Shown here: positions 23,310 through 34,500 of the stretch, piece by piece
How the letters are laid out: every line of letters starts with the position of its first letter
Position numbering within the stretch: position 1 is the first letter of the stretch
Assembly: GCA_030248215.1 (NCBI GenBank)
Contig: JASANG010000835.1
Span: forward strand, 1 to 64,000
Source: Enoplolaimus lenunculus
Taxonomy: Eukaryota; Nematoda; Enoplea; Enoplida; Thoracostomopsidae
Length of the DNA stretch: 64,000 bases
Direction of reading: 5' to 3'
Translations under genes and position numbers: made by a program
Notes under the pieces: generated by a model
What the model was told of the DNA's origin: nothing
Seen by the model: only the letters and a program-made list of their open reading frames with translations
The model's database searches: none

Positions 23310-23440
23310 TATAAAAGAGTATGCTTAGGTTTTAGACTAATTTTTTGTTTGGCTTAGGCTTAGGCTTAAGAATATGCTCATTCTTACGCTTTGTCTTAGT
23401 CTTAGGCTTAGGCTTAGGCTAAGGAATATGCTTATACTAC
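23310..23440 (+). repeat. Dispersed repeat with TTAGGC core
   Basis: Contains TTAGGC in tandem (two units near 23353, three near 23402) within a longer unit whose flanks (TTTTAGACTAATTTTTTG; AGGAATATGCTTAT) recur near 8075-8150. Related copies are near 3845-3875, 27000-27060, 40360-40500, 46255-46365, 47275-47370, 49235-49300 and 60595-60700. TTAGGC is the nematode telomere unit, but here it lies inside an interspersed family, not at a chromosome end. Confidence 0.65.
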
Positions 23441-24740
23441 TGCTCCGGCCTTGTTTTATACATGCGCCGTTTTCTTTATACTTACGCCCCTGGTTATCTC
23501 GGACTACGAAAGGTTCAATCTATTTGCACCGGGTGATAACGCAATCGTTTGTGTTTATTTTAAAGAACAACAGCCTACAGAACGCAAGATATCGGAATGG
23601 CATAGTATATTAATTGCATTGTTTTGTTGCGATTTTTCATAATTTGTCACACTGGTTTAATGTTGGTTGGAACAGATGAAGGTAAAGAAAAACGAGAGAA
23701 GGCAACAGACAGAGGAAGAAAGAAAGAAAAAACAAAGAGTGTGAGTGAATGAGAACATGAAGCTAAAAACGAGGGATATACACATAAAACAGGATGAAAA
23801 AGTGAAAAAAGAAAAATGTGGTACAGAAAGACGTAGAATATTAAGAGAAACCTAAGATCGCGTATCCCTACATTTATTGAGACAAACTTGTTCGCCCCAG
23901 GTTACTTTTGACACCGTCATTGCGTAGGCTTAAGTAATAAGCATAGGTTTGCACTTTTCTCAAAGCGTAGGCTTAGAATTACGAAAATGCTTAATCTGCT
24001 AGTACAGTCCTAAAATGTTAAGTTTGCGCTTTTCTCAACGCTTAGGCTTATTTTTAATCTGCTTAATCTACTATTACGGTTTTTAAATTAACATTGACCA
24101 ACTTGTTTCGCAAGTAGGCGTACAAATTATAAAGCTAAACTTCATGATTATATACCTTTAGCTTCATTGTAGATTTTTACAAAATGGCTTCTTTCGCCAA
24201 AGCTCATTTCGAGTCACAAACCCCGATACCGCGGCCTTGCCGGCTTCAATTACTGTCCGCCCCGATGAGTCTAAGCATGATACCGAGAGAATAACAAAAA
24301 CATTGAGATTGTTTCGATAAGCAATTTGTCATAACACTAAAATGGCTTTTGCGTTCAGTTGCATTAGTTTTATGCCAAGTTTTGAATTTGAAAACGACAG
24401 CGGCTGCTATGGTTATTGTAGAACGTCACTGGCTGAGTTGTACAGACATGAATTAAGTGTGATTTTAACTTTTAATCCAGAATCAATAATGCTATGCACC
24501 CTGGTGCTTACCTAATTTAATTTTGATTTTAAACCCCTATATATTAGTTGTTGGCTTTTACTATTTTTGTTTTACATCAAAGTGTACGATAAAAATAAAA
24601 TGAAAAGATGTCCAAAATACTAATAGTAGGCGTTCTAGCTTTATTAATATAGACAGTGAAAAACCGAACAAACTCCTGAGTTCCGCTTTGCCCCTTGCAA
24701 CCATTACCACTGGCACCATTTATTAGATATATATACTACT

Positions 24741-25060
24741 CAGGGTGCAACCGGAGATGAAAAATACCGCAGCCGGAGCCGGAGGTCAACGAAACTTGCC
24801 GGAGCCGGAGGTCAGGCAAAATTATGTAGTAAAAATGATAATTAACTAATTATTTTAGCCAATATCTGCAATATGTTGTTAAGTTGTTTGGTTTTACGTT
24901 AATTTGCTGTCTAAACAGATGAATTTTGCTAAATTCTGAAAAAATTTTATTACCGAAATTGCCGGAACCTCCGGCAAAAATTCTAACGGAGCCGGAGCTT
25001 AGCCGGAGGCCGATTTTCTGCCGGAGCTGGAGCCGGAGGCAGACCTCCGGTTGTACCCTG
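24741..25060. mobile_element. hAT-type MITE, CAGGGTRCAACCGGAG ends
   Basis: A 320-bp element with inverted ends CAGGGTGCAACCGGAG and CAGGGTACAACCGGAG, flanked by a perfect 8-bp duplication, ATACTACT (24733-24740 and 25061-25068). These are hallmarks of the hAT superfamily. The interior is rich in GCCGGAGCCGGAGG. Relics are near 58015-58370 and 59940-60165, and a left-end copy starts at 62687. Confidence 0.9.
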
Positions 25061-26275
25061 ATACTACTGCATCTATGCTTTCAACCGGACCAGGATTTAA
25101 ACTTTTACCTTAGCAGCTTCAGCTTAACTGAGCGTGTACACTGTAAAATCACCTCAGACAACGAATTACCCATTTCTGATTATTTCTGAGTTAAGAACAC
25201 GAAACATTAACTCGTTCTGAGCTGATTTAATTCCGGGTGAGATGATTAACTCAGAATAGGTCTATAATCAATTCCAGAATTCTGAGTTCTGAAAGACATA
25301 ATTCAGAGCTCGGGCTTCTGAGTGGAATACCCTGATTCAGAGTTAAGACAAACTCAATGAGTTTTACAGCTTTCCAATTTTTCGAAATTGAAAATAGATT
25401 CGATGAATTCATTGTTATTTCTCGGTTGTTTTTACGACACCCGACATAGAGGCCGGAAAGCAACGCTAAACCGCTTTTCAACAGAGACGGCGTGGTCCTA
25501 AATCAAGGCTTTGATTAAAACTTTTTTTGTAAGTATATACTATACTTTTTCTAGCTTTATAATAAAACTGTTTTAGCTCATAACTAAACTGATGGATTCA
25601 GACGAGAGCCAGCCCCACATAGGTCTCTTCAACAAGGATCAAAACAAAAAATTTGTGTCAACGTTTACCACTAAAATGACGATTTGTATTTCACTCGCTT
25701 TACTCGCTACCTTTACTTAATTTTACATCTCGGACGGCACCCGTTTTCATAAAGTTCTCGATCGATCAAACTATGTTCTAAACGCGCTAAATATAACGCT
25801 CATAGTCAGTTACTGCTAAATGTTTAAACTAAAGGAATGAGCGCTGTAGACTAGTGTTGATGTGGACCGGACCGCAACAGGCATAACGCTGTACAGGTCA
25901 CTTCCCGTCTGGACCAGATCGGCTTGGCTTCGGCAGTAAGGGGATTGCCTGTCCGAATTGGAATTAGACCAACGCCGTGTTGTTCAATTAATTTAGTGGT
26001 GAAAAATGGCAATTACAACTTAGATTTGCAGTTTTATTCCGTGATTGCGTTTTATACAGTGCTATTTCGTTTATAAAATTTTGTCGTTGAGACCATTGAG
26101 CAATTTGCAGTGATTCTTAAACAGCATACTGTGGGGCCACTGTTTGATATTGCCGAGTCGGACCGGAATTTCCCAACATACGCATATTGTGACCTCAAAG
26201 TATAATTTAAACAATATTCTCGTGTGTCAAGCGAGAAATTCCTGTTTTTATAACAGAAATTGCACAAGTTATTAA

Positions 26276-26463
26276 TGCTTTCTCCCATGAATAATTTATA
26301 CTGATCTGAGATCGAATTTCAAGCTTAAATTTTAACCTTGGCTTCTTCTGCGGAAGGCATTTCTTTCGCTGCTCGCTATAATACCCTGTCGCTCGAGCCC
26401 GAGGCACTCTCACGTATTGCACGAATTATGCACTGTACAAAGCATACTCTACGCGGAAAGGGG
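26276..26463 (-). mobile_element. TTAA-flanked tRNA-like element, short copy
   Basis: TTAA at 26272-26275 and 26464-26467. It shares the GCTCGAGCCCGAGG...CTCTCACGT block with the copy at 45050-45316, in the same reverse orientation. It is 188 bp long, so about 75 bp shorter than the other two; the tRNA-like part is eroded. Confidence 0.55.
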
Positions 26464-26833
26464 TTAATTTTTTACACATCGGCATAGTGAATCAGTCCAC
26501 GGCTACAAACTATATTTCAAACGAGTTTTCAATTCCAAATATAATTTTGCAATGCTGTTGTTGCTTCAAAAAAATCCCAAGTTCAAATTGCAAATTGAAA
26601 TATTAAATGAAATCCCTCCCTGTTGTCCGTTAGGAACGTTCTTGCAAAACCATATGCTGAGGACTGGTAACTCACATTTGTTTCAAAAAGATGTCCCTAG
26701 TTTTGTTTTACACTACATGTGGATCATGCTATTAGGGTTTCGCTTTACTTTCTTGTGCTGTCCGCTGCCGCATGACACCGCGCGTCACCGGACACCACCT
26801 TTCACTACCGCTCGACAAGACGCGGTGCCATCA

Positions 26834-26964
26834 GCCGCCGCACGGCGTCGCGTGTCAAAAATAAACAAATATTTAATATGCCGTAACGCGGTTTCCCGCG
26901 CCACAGCGAAACCGTGTATTTCTTACATTATTTTTGGCACAACGCGCGGCACCGTGCGGCGGCG
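26834..26964. repeat. GC-rich inverted repeat (hairpin)
   Basis: Left arm 26834-26864 (GCCGCCGCACGGCGTCGCGT...AAAATAA) and right arm 26928-26964 are near-perfect inverted copies with a loop of about 63 bp. It stands out from AT-rich surroundings. GC-rich sequence of the same flavour occurs near 31180-31290 and 36830-36865. It makes the 26552-27043 open frame, which is an artefact. Confidence 0.65.
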
Positions 26965-27278
26965 AGGCAAGTATAGGACAACCCTTCCAATGTGCCCGCT
27001 AAGCCTAAGCATAAGCCTAAATACGGGTCTAAACCTACGCTGAACGCTGAGCTTAAACTTCAGCTTGCCAGTTTTGAGCCCCGTATGATCCCAGTGTTAC
27101 AGTATGCTGGCATCTATAGTTAACTTTTGCCAGAGACGTTTTTAATTCTTTTAGCTTTGAGTACAACTTGTTTAACTAACTCAAACTAGCTTAATTTAGC
27201 TTTTGCCAAATCTGCAATATCCCTCAACTAAGTGACGTCAAAAAAACTTCTTCGACATTGGGTTGTCTCTTATGGACC

Positions 27279-27899
27279 ATGATAGCATCGACAACGAACT
27301 CCTCAAGACCACGCCATTCCAACCAGGATCCAAGTGTCGTAACATCTCCATACGACAACTGTTGCCATTCAAAATCTTCTTGTCCACCGCCTTACTCACC
27401 ATTTCCGTCCGAAAATCATTGCAGTTTTGCAAGTCATTCTCGAGAGCACTTACATTCACCCCTTCCAGGCAAAGAACTTAGCCCTGGAGGAAACGATTTT
27501 GAGAAATCTATTTTCAAACTAAAAGATCCAAATTTCAGCTCTAAGGACCCTTGTACTTTGTCAACTAGCCCCGGTAGCCAAGTTAGATCGCAATCGAAGT
27601 CTATTTTAGACGTAGATGCGCTAGCTAGGCAACTCGGTTCTGACACGCTATCGCTATTGCGACAGCTGCCCGATATTAGCGAATCAGAATGCGACACGTC
27701 ATCACAATCGCTGGACGATTCTGATTCGTTGCTGAACGATGACGACGTCGATGACGTAGTAAGATTTGGACTAAGAAGGTTTCAAATACGAAAACCTAAA
27801 CTGGGGCTGGGTGCCAGCGGGAGGCAGGCGGGGTTTGATAAACGAAGAAAAGAGCAAAAGGTGGATTCCAAAGCTGTCTCAAATGCGCTGCATAAACAG
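27279..27899 (+). CDS. Ser-rich acidic exon, possible degenerin 5' end
   Basis: An open frame from an ATG at 27279 to a strong donor (CAG|GTACGT) at 27899/27900, ending in phase 0; 207 codons. The product is low in hydrophobic residues: Ser/Pro-rich first half, a conserved-looking LDVDALARQLGSDTLSLLRQ segment, an acidic Ser/Asp stretch, then a basic tail. No domain is recognised. A palindromic TGACGTCA (CRE-like) lies at 27233-27240. It may be the 5' coding exon of the degenerin gene 3.7 kb downstream. A phase-consistent but unproven bridge would be 27992-28034 and 30390-30459, leading into the exon at 31562; a separate gene is equally possible. The frame stays open upstream of the ATG, so the true start could be earlier. 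Confidence 0.5.
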
Positions 27900-30800
27900 G
27901 TACGTTGGTTTTATAACATGAGTGTTGCCTGAATTTTGGTTTGGGAACAGAGATTGCATATGTAATGTAGAGTACCTACAACATTTTTCAGCAGGGAGAG
28001 ATTCCGATTTTAAAAAGAATGGGCTCAAATTATTGTAAAGTAAAATTATGAATATGATTAGTAGCAGAATCAAATGTGAAACGATTAAAGCTGCCCACAG
28101 TCGTGGGTTTGCTGACTTGACAACGTGTGGGCTCGATCCCACAGAGCCCCCTGAATCTGCCACTGTTAAATTTAACCTGAAAATATGCAACACGGCTGGA
28201 GTTTCTATATTAAACCAAATTCTACTATGCTTTAAATTACTAGCTACGAAATTAAATTAGATTCTGTTCGTTTCATCAGTTCAAACAGCGGCTCATTGAT
28301 GGGCAAAATTGAACCCTATGGACTTTAAAAGATGTGTACTCAAACAAAAAGAGCCGATATATAAAACTGAGTACGCCTGTGGGTAAGAGATAGAAGTGAG
28401 CTACGATCCATTTAAATGAAGCGATTCTTAGTACTGTCTATGAAATTGATTTTAGAAAGCAAGAATTTTTTCAAAAATATGGGCTCCACGGTTGATTTAA
28501 ACACAGATGATGCGTGGGACAGAGGTGTGCCGAGAACCTTTAAACAAATGACTGAAAATCGCATTTTGAGTTTTTATACTGCCCCCGTGCAGTTTGAATT
28601 GTAGGAACATTTGAATAAAACGACGGCGTCATCATGCTTATATGATAGCTCGTGCGTGGTATACTGCTTGTTGAGGCAGACTTAACTGCTTGGTCCGAGT
28701 TCAATTCCGCGCTGCAATGCAAATTGAAATGCGGCTGCGGCCAGCTTAATGAATATATTTATAAAATTTTGTCATATGTAATGAAAGTTGAGATTAGTAA
28801 ACCTTTTTCGCTGTCCGTTGCTTTTGGTGGTAAGAGTTATTAATACGTCTACTTTATAACTGTTTAAGCTAGAAAATAGTGGTCTGTGATTGAGAATTTG
28901 ACGCTAATTACATCTAAAAACCTTTAATATCACAGTGTTCTAGACATGAGCATAAAATTAATACCATCCACTTAGAAACAGTACTGCTTCATTCGAGGAT
29001 TTTTTCCATCTGTGCGGTGGTGATAGGTCCACGAAAAATATCGTATAACCCCAAAATTTCAATAACTTTAGCTTTTTGGTCAAGAACGCAAATTTTTTAA
29101 GGCAGTGAAACAATGTTTTATCACAAGCCGGTGCCTATTAGAAACAAAACCAGTATTCTGTTGACGAATATTCTTGTGCCTGTGTGTCATGCCTATTTCC
29201 AGCTCAGCTTTCAATACTGGGCTAAAAATATTTCTAGAGGAGCATACAAGGATTTTCGTTGACTCGCAAGCAAGTTTGAAAATGTTCTCGTGGGACCAAA
29301 AATGTCTCCCCCCCTTTTCTACTGGCCCGATGGGCGTCAGTTATTTGTTGAACAAAGATTTCCATCGCCTCGCATAAAACAACATCCCGTTCGCTCATGT
29401 ATGCCATAAATATACATTTTACACATTTAGCCTATGATCTTTGTTGTGGTTCTTATCGCACCCCTAGGTCTAACTATGCCCACACACATGGTGTGTTAGC
29501 CAATCACCAATTGCAAATATCATCGAAAACTTTTAGTGCGTCACAACTTTTAGGACCCGTCACATGAAGCAACCCCCAATGTTTATTAGCTGTCAAAATG
29601 TGCTAAACACCACACATTTCAATATAACCTGACTTATACTAGTCTATTTCAATGTCCATGGGGCCAATAATAGGGTGTCCATGGAGCCAATAATAGGGTA
29701 TAGAGCCCTCTAAATTTGTTTCATGGTCGCCTGCTCTCAGGTTTTAAGCAACAGTTAAGAGGGATGTAGTCAAGATTTCATCTCAAAATAGAATGACTTC
29801 GTTTAAAAGATTTTTGTGAAAGCGAACAAACGCAGAAAAAAATTAGCGTATTTTTGAAAGAATAAGGTTATTTTATATGCTTGTAAAAGTGTATTTTTCC
29901 AATCTCCAGAAGTTTGTGGAAGAAATATTTCTAACGCACGTAAAAAAGTTATTTTTAGCCTTTCCCCTCCTTCGTCCTCAACGTTTCCTACAACAATCAC
30001 AGGTCTCGTGCGTTCAAGTTTTACAAGTTACTTTTATCACTAGTGCTACTAAACTTTTGATATTACCCGGTGTTTGGTTGTGTAGAAGTTTTTTGCAGGG
30101 GGCAGCATTGTTGGGCGCATTTATTGTGACAATCCATGATGTTTCAAACCCCAAAAACCCGTTTCACTGTGCTGATAAAATAGGGTTGTTGGTGTTGTTG
30201 TTGTCCTTAGGGAGCAGATTTATTAAGTGCTGGCGTTAGCGATGCATGAAACAGTATATACTAGAAAATCGAAAAAGTTAAACCAATGAAAAGATTTTTT
30301 TCTGGCATTTTGAATTTTTGGAATTGCTAATAAAAACGATTTAAGCATCTTGTTTAGCGTCTTTCTCTTAATTTGGTTGTTACACCTAGATTCGTGGCGT
30401 GCTTGGGAACCAGCCGATGTGAGAGAAGTTAGAAATAGCTCTGTTAACAATTTCAAAAAGTATATCAAGAATTACCTACGTTTTAATGTTTATTACGGTA
30501 ATGAAATCGGAGAACAGATATTAAAATGTAAAAGTTTAAAAGATGTTTTTGCCAATACAATTGATTTATGCCAATATTGAATCGGCTGTCTGAAATTTTG
30601 AAAATCAAATGGCGGCCGCACCCGAAATTTCGTCATTTCTACTTCAAAATGAGCCATTACAGAGTAAGTACTGACTATGAGCACGAAAATAACAGAATTT
30701 CCAGTATTTTGTAACTAAAACATACACAGATTGTTCATCAGACACGAATGTCCGGTTTCATCCTGCAAGTTAGTAATGGGCATTGGATGGTTTTCTGTAT

Positions 30801-31561
30801 CAGAATATAAAAAAATGGTTGCGGTGTCTTGTTGGAAAGTACTTTGAATTCAACCCTACATTTTTTGATATTCAAATATCCTCTGCCCATTTTTAGTTAC
30901 AGCCGAATTGTGTAACATTTGCTATCTTCAGGTTCAAATGGTTCATTATGTATATCGGCAAATAGTTGGCAATTATTCAGTACGACTGTATCTTTCTTGC
31001 GTTTATATTAATTGCAATTGGACCACGCTTGGTGCTGGGAATATCTTCGTGGTGTTGTCTTAAGTCTAAGGGTGCCCTTTTCGGGATGGATGGTAAACAG
31101 GGACGTTATATAGTTTCAATATTTTACGATTCACTGGAAGTTTAGGCAATTAGGGTTGCGCTATTTGATAGTAGTTTGTCGCTTCAGGTGGTGCGGCACC
31201 GCAATATACTTGCGGCGTGACATCAAGTAGTACCGTGTACCATATTATAACAAAAATTGTTGACTAGCGGCGACACACGCGACAAGAATAGTGCCACTTT
31301 AGCAGTACCATTTTCTAGGTGTTAATTTTGTTTTCTCACTTGCTAATCAATTATCTGCCATCTTTACCCCCCACTGCTACGGTGCCACTTGTGAATGGTT
31401 TTAAAAAGCAAACGCTCATCACAGTCAGGATCAAAATTTTTTTAAATTTGCAAAAAAATTTAATTAGCTAAGTAATTACCACGAATATAGATTAATCTAT
31501 CTTACGTTAGTCGGTTGTTAGTTTTTAATGCTTGCATGCGTCGATTGTTGTTGCTACAAAG
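27900..31561. other. Intron-like region, no firm gene
   Basis: It holds two short candidate exons (27992-28034 after an alternative CAGCAG acceptor, and 30390-30459), whose phases would link the exon at 27899 with 31562. A tRNA-like relic with B-box GAGTTCAATTCC is near 28700. The rest shows nothing I can support. Confidence 0.35.
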
Positions 31562-34500
31562 CAATGATCGTGAACGAACTTATGGATCACCTCATCCAGC
31601 AACTGTTGCTCCCATGCGGTCTTCGTCAAAAATTTGCACACCCGCATCGCACAGTAATCGACTTTCTACATTTAGTGCTCAAGCTAATAGCACTGAGGTG
31701 CGTAAACTGATTAGTTTTTGAAGTTTGTAACTGAAAACTATCTTTGAGTTTAAGACAATGATCAGGATAAAGAATTGGTTTTTGCTTTAACTTTGCTGGT
31801 CCAAAATTTCATCGTCAATCTATCGCGTAGCACCATTTTGTGTCTGCTCTCACGCCTGCGTTGGTGGATTGACAGAGTTGCATGTTGCACTTACGACACA
31901 GCTCGGTAGTCAATTACTGTGAACGGATTGTGATCCGTGGTTTGGTTGCGGCATTCAAAACCAGGCACGACGTGGTAGGATATTTAGCCGTTTTTCTCGT
32001 GCTGTTTATGTATATGTCGTTGCCAGGATTCCATCTGGCCATATCGCCAATATGGTTAGCCACGGCACCAATTCTCACTGTGGCAAGCAACCGTAGCAAC
32101 GGCACCAAGATTTGTTAGATAAAATAATTAACTATTAAATGCATACGGTACAATGGGATTGATGCAGTTTTGTGCAGTATGTTTCATAGTTAAAAATAAA
32201 ATTTGTAAGGTATTTTTTACTAGCGACAGCATTTATTAAGTACTTTTTGGATTTCACGATTTGCATGCTGTTATGAGAAATGTTTTGAGTTGCCATAACA
32301 GATACAACCATCTTGAGTTGCTGATACGGATGCTGTTGGCAAGGTAACTGAATTGGTGCCGTGGTTAAGACAATGTTTTTGGAGTATACGCCGTGCATGT
32401 GCTGCCTATCGTGTAACACCACGCACTGCAGGACGCCTTTCAGTGTTGGAACGAATCGACTAAAATGTCATCTTGTGTATACAAGTTATTTCGATGGTCA
32501 TAGTTAAATCTATATTTCACTTCAATTGTTTTTAATTATAGATTCAACCTCTTCTTGCTGTGGCTGGAAAAACTCTTTCCGAGAATCGGCGAGAACAGCC
32601 TTCTCTATCGATCCTACCTCAATCAAACCGCATTAATCAGGGAACCAGTCCCCCAACAAGTCGGAATCAAACCAACGCTCAGGGGCTTTCAACGTTTAAT
32701 CCTGGTCCTAATCGCTATTCTGGGGCCATACAGCGGCCTGGGCCACTTTATCCACTTCGAAATCAGAAGAAATCGCCCAAACTCAAAGTTATCGATCAAA
32801 GCGGTGAAGAAAACCGCGGTGTCGACTCCACAAACAACAACAACAACAACAACAACGACGACGACGACGACAAAATCACATCTCCATCAAGTCATCCAAG
32901 AAAAGATGGAAACTCGCCGACAATATGTGGGATCATGCCAAAGCAACAACAAAATAACAACTACAACCACGATGACATCATCAGCAACGAAAACAGCTCA
33001 AACGACGATCAAAAATCAAATCCAAGATATCATCATCGTCATCGTAACCGCTACGATCTGGAATCGACGAAAACTATCCCAGACAAACGATCGAAGCAAT
33101 GTTGCCGGCATCGATCAACAGATATGGAATCGACAGCAGCAGATTTCCCAGATGACACTTCAACGCAATTTTACCGCCATCGATCGAGAAGACGCTCAAA
33201 ACATCGGCGACGGCGAACACCAAAATCGGCAACATCAATCAAACAAATCTGGGTTGATTTTTGTGCGCGAACCAGTTCACACGGAATGCCGCATATCGCT
33301 GCGTCGAGCTATGTCGTTGGCAAACTGTTCTGGGCAACGGTGTTTGTGTTATGTTTGTTTGCGTTTATTTACCAAACGTATTGGACGATAGCGAAGTATT
33401 GTCGATTTGAGAAAATTATCGAAATGGAGGTAAGATGTGAGGTGGGGCACTTAAGCAACTAATCGCAAGTTCAATGATCTGAAAGTTTAAAGTTTCAGCG
33501 TCGATTTGGTCTGCCTTTTCGAATGTTTAGCTTGAAGGAAGTATTGTCCTATTAGTTGTTTATTTATATTATTAGCCAAATGTTTTATATTATAGGAAGA
33601 ACGCTGAATAAATTATAACCTCAGACCAGGAAACGCCTTATTTTTTCCATTGGCATCATTGGTGCTTTGCACTGCTTTAAGTGTTTGCCTTTTGACATAA
33701 CCTACAGAAATACAGTGATTCTTAATATCAACAGAAATATTCGGCCAGTAATAATGTGGAGCTATTTTCAGTAACATTTTTCATAGCCTAGATGTCCTGC
33801 AACCGGGGCATTATGATTTATGTTATAACACCAATTTTAATTTTCAAATTTTAGGATTTGATCGAAAGTTAATTCACAACAACTGTTTTTTAAAAAGGAT
33901 GCTCCATGAAACAAAACCTCCACATTTAGGTTCGAAACTAGCTCCTTTATCATGCCTGCTCCAAGATTACAGCAATATCTCTGATTTGTTCTTTTGTTTC
34001 AGCTTCGATTTACACCTGCTCCGTTCCCTGCTGTCACTGTTTGCAATTTAAATCCGTTTAAAAATAGTGAAATTCAAAAAGTGCCTTCATTGAAAAAAGC
34101 GGTATGATTAAACATCTTTTTCGCATTATACTGTAAGCAGCTGTACACTACTCAGCACAAACTGTGTGTCCGAATTAAATACACAATGCGCAGTGTTTTA
34201 CAACTACGCGTTTGAGTAGTATAAAGCTTTCGCTCAAGGTGACTGGTTCAAATCCAAATTTAATAACAAATAGCCGTTGAACTTGCGTATCAAGTTAGTC
34301 GGAATAGTTTCAAGTTTCTCATCGTAATACAAAACATGGTTCAAAAAACTAAATAAGTAAAATTATGTTGAAATACTATCGAGTTTTCACTATGTTAAGG
34401 TTACGATAGGAAATCCACTATTCACCTTCCCTTAAGGTATCCGTCTTATCTGGCTCGGAATATTCGGCACTAAAACAAAGCATTTCTATGAAGCATTAGA

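Larger units (their letters stand above)
21026..27278. other. Gene-free stretch with MITEs and telomere-like repeats
   Basis: It holds a TTAGGC-bearing repeat (23310-23440), a purine-rich tract (23690-23830), a hAT-type MITE (24741-25060), a TTAA/tRNA-like element (26276-26463) and a GC-rich hairpin (26834-26964). One minus-strand open segment, 21719-21473, is bounded by an AG acceptor and has coding-like composition, but I recognise no family and its plus-strand counterpart is open too. Confidence 0.45.

Noticed and set aside
26552-27043. 163-codon open frame
   Set aside because: It runs through a GC-rich hairpin repeat and lacks any domain; its Arg/Thr/Ala-rich part comes from the inverted arms.
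28650-28725. tRNA-like segment with GAGTTCAATTCC
   Set aside because: The anticodon arm has a six-base loop and no matching acceptor stem; likely a decayed tRNA-derived relic.
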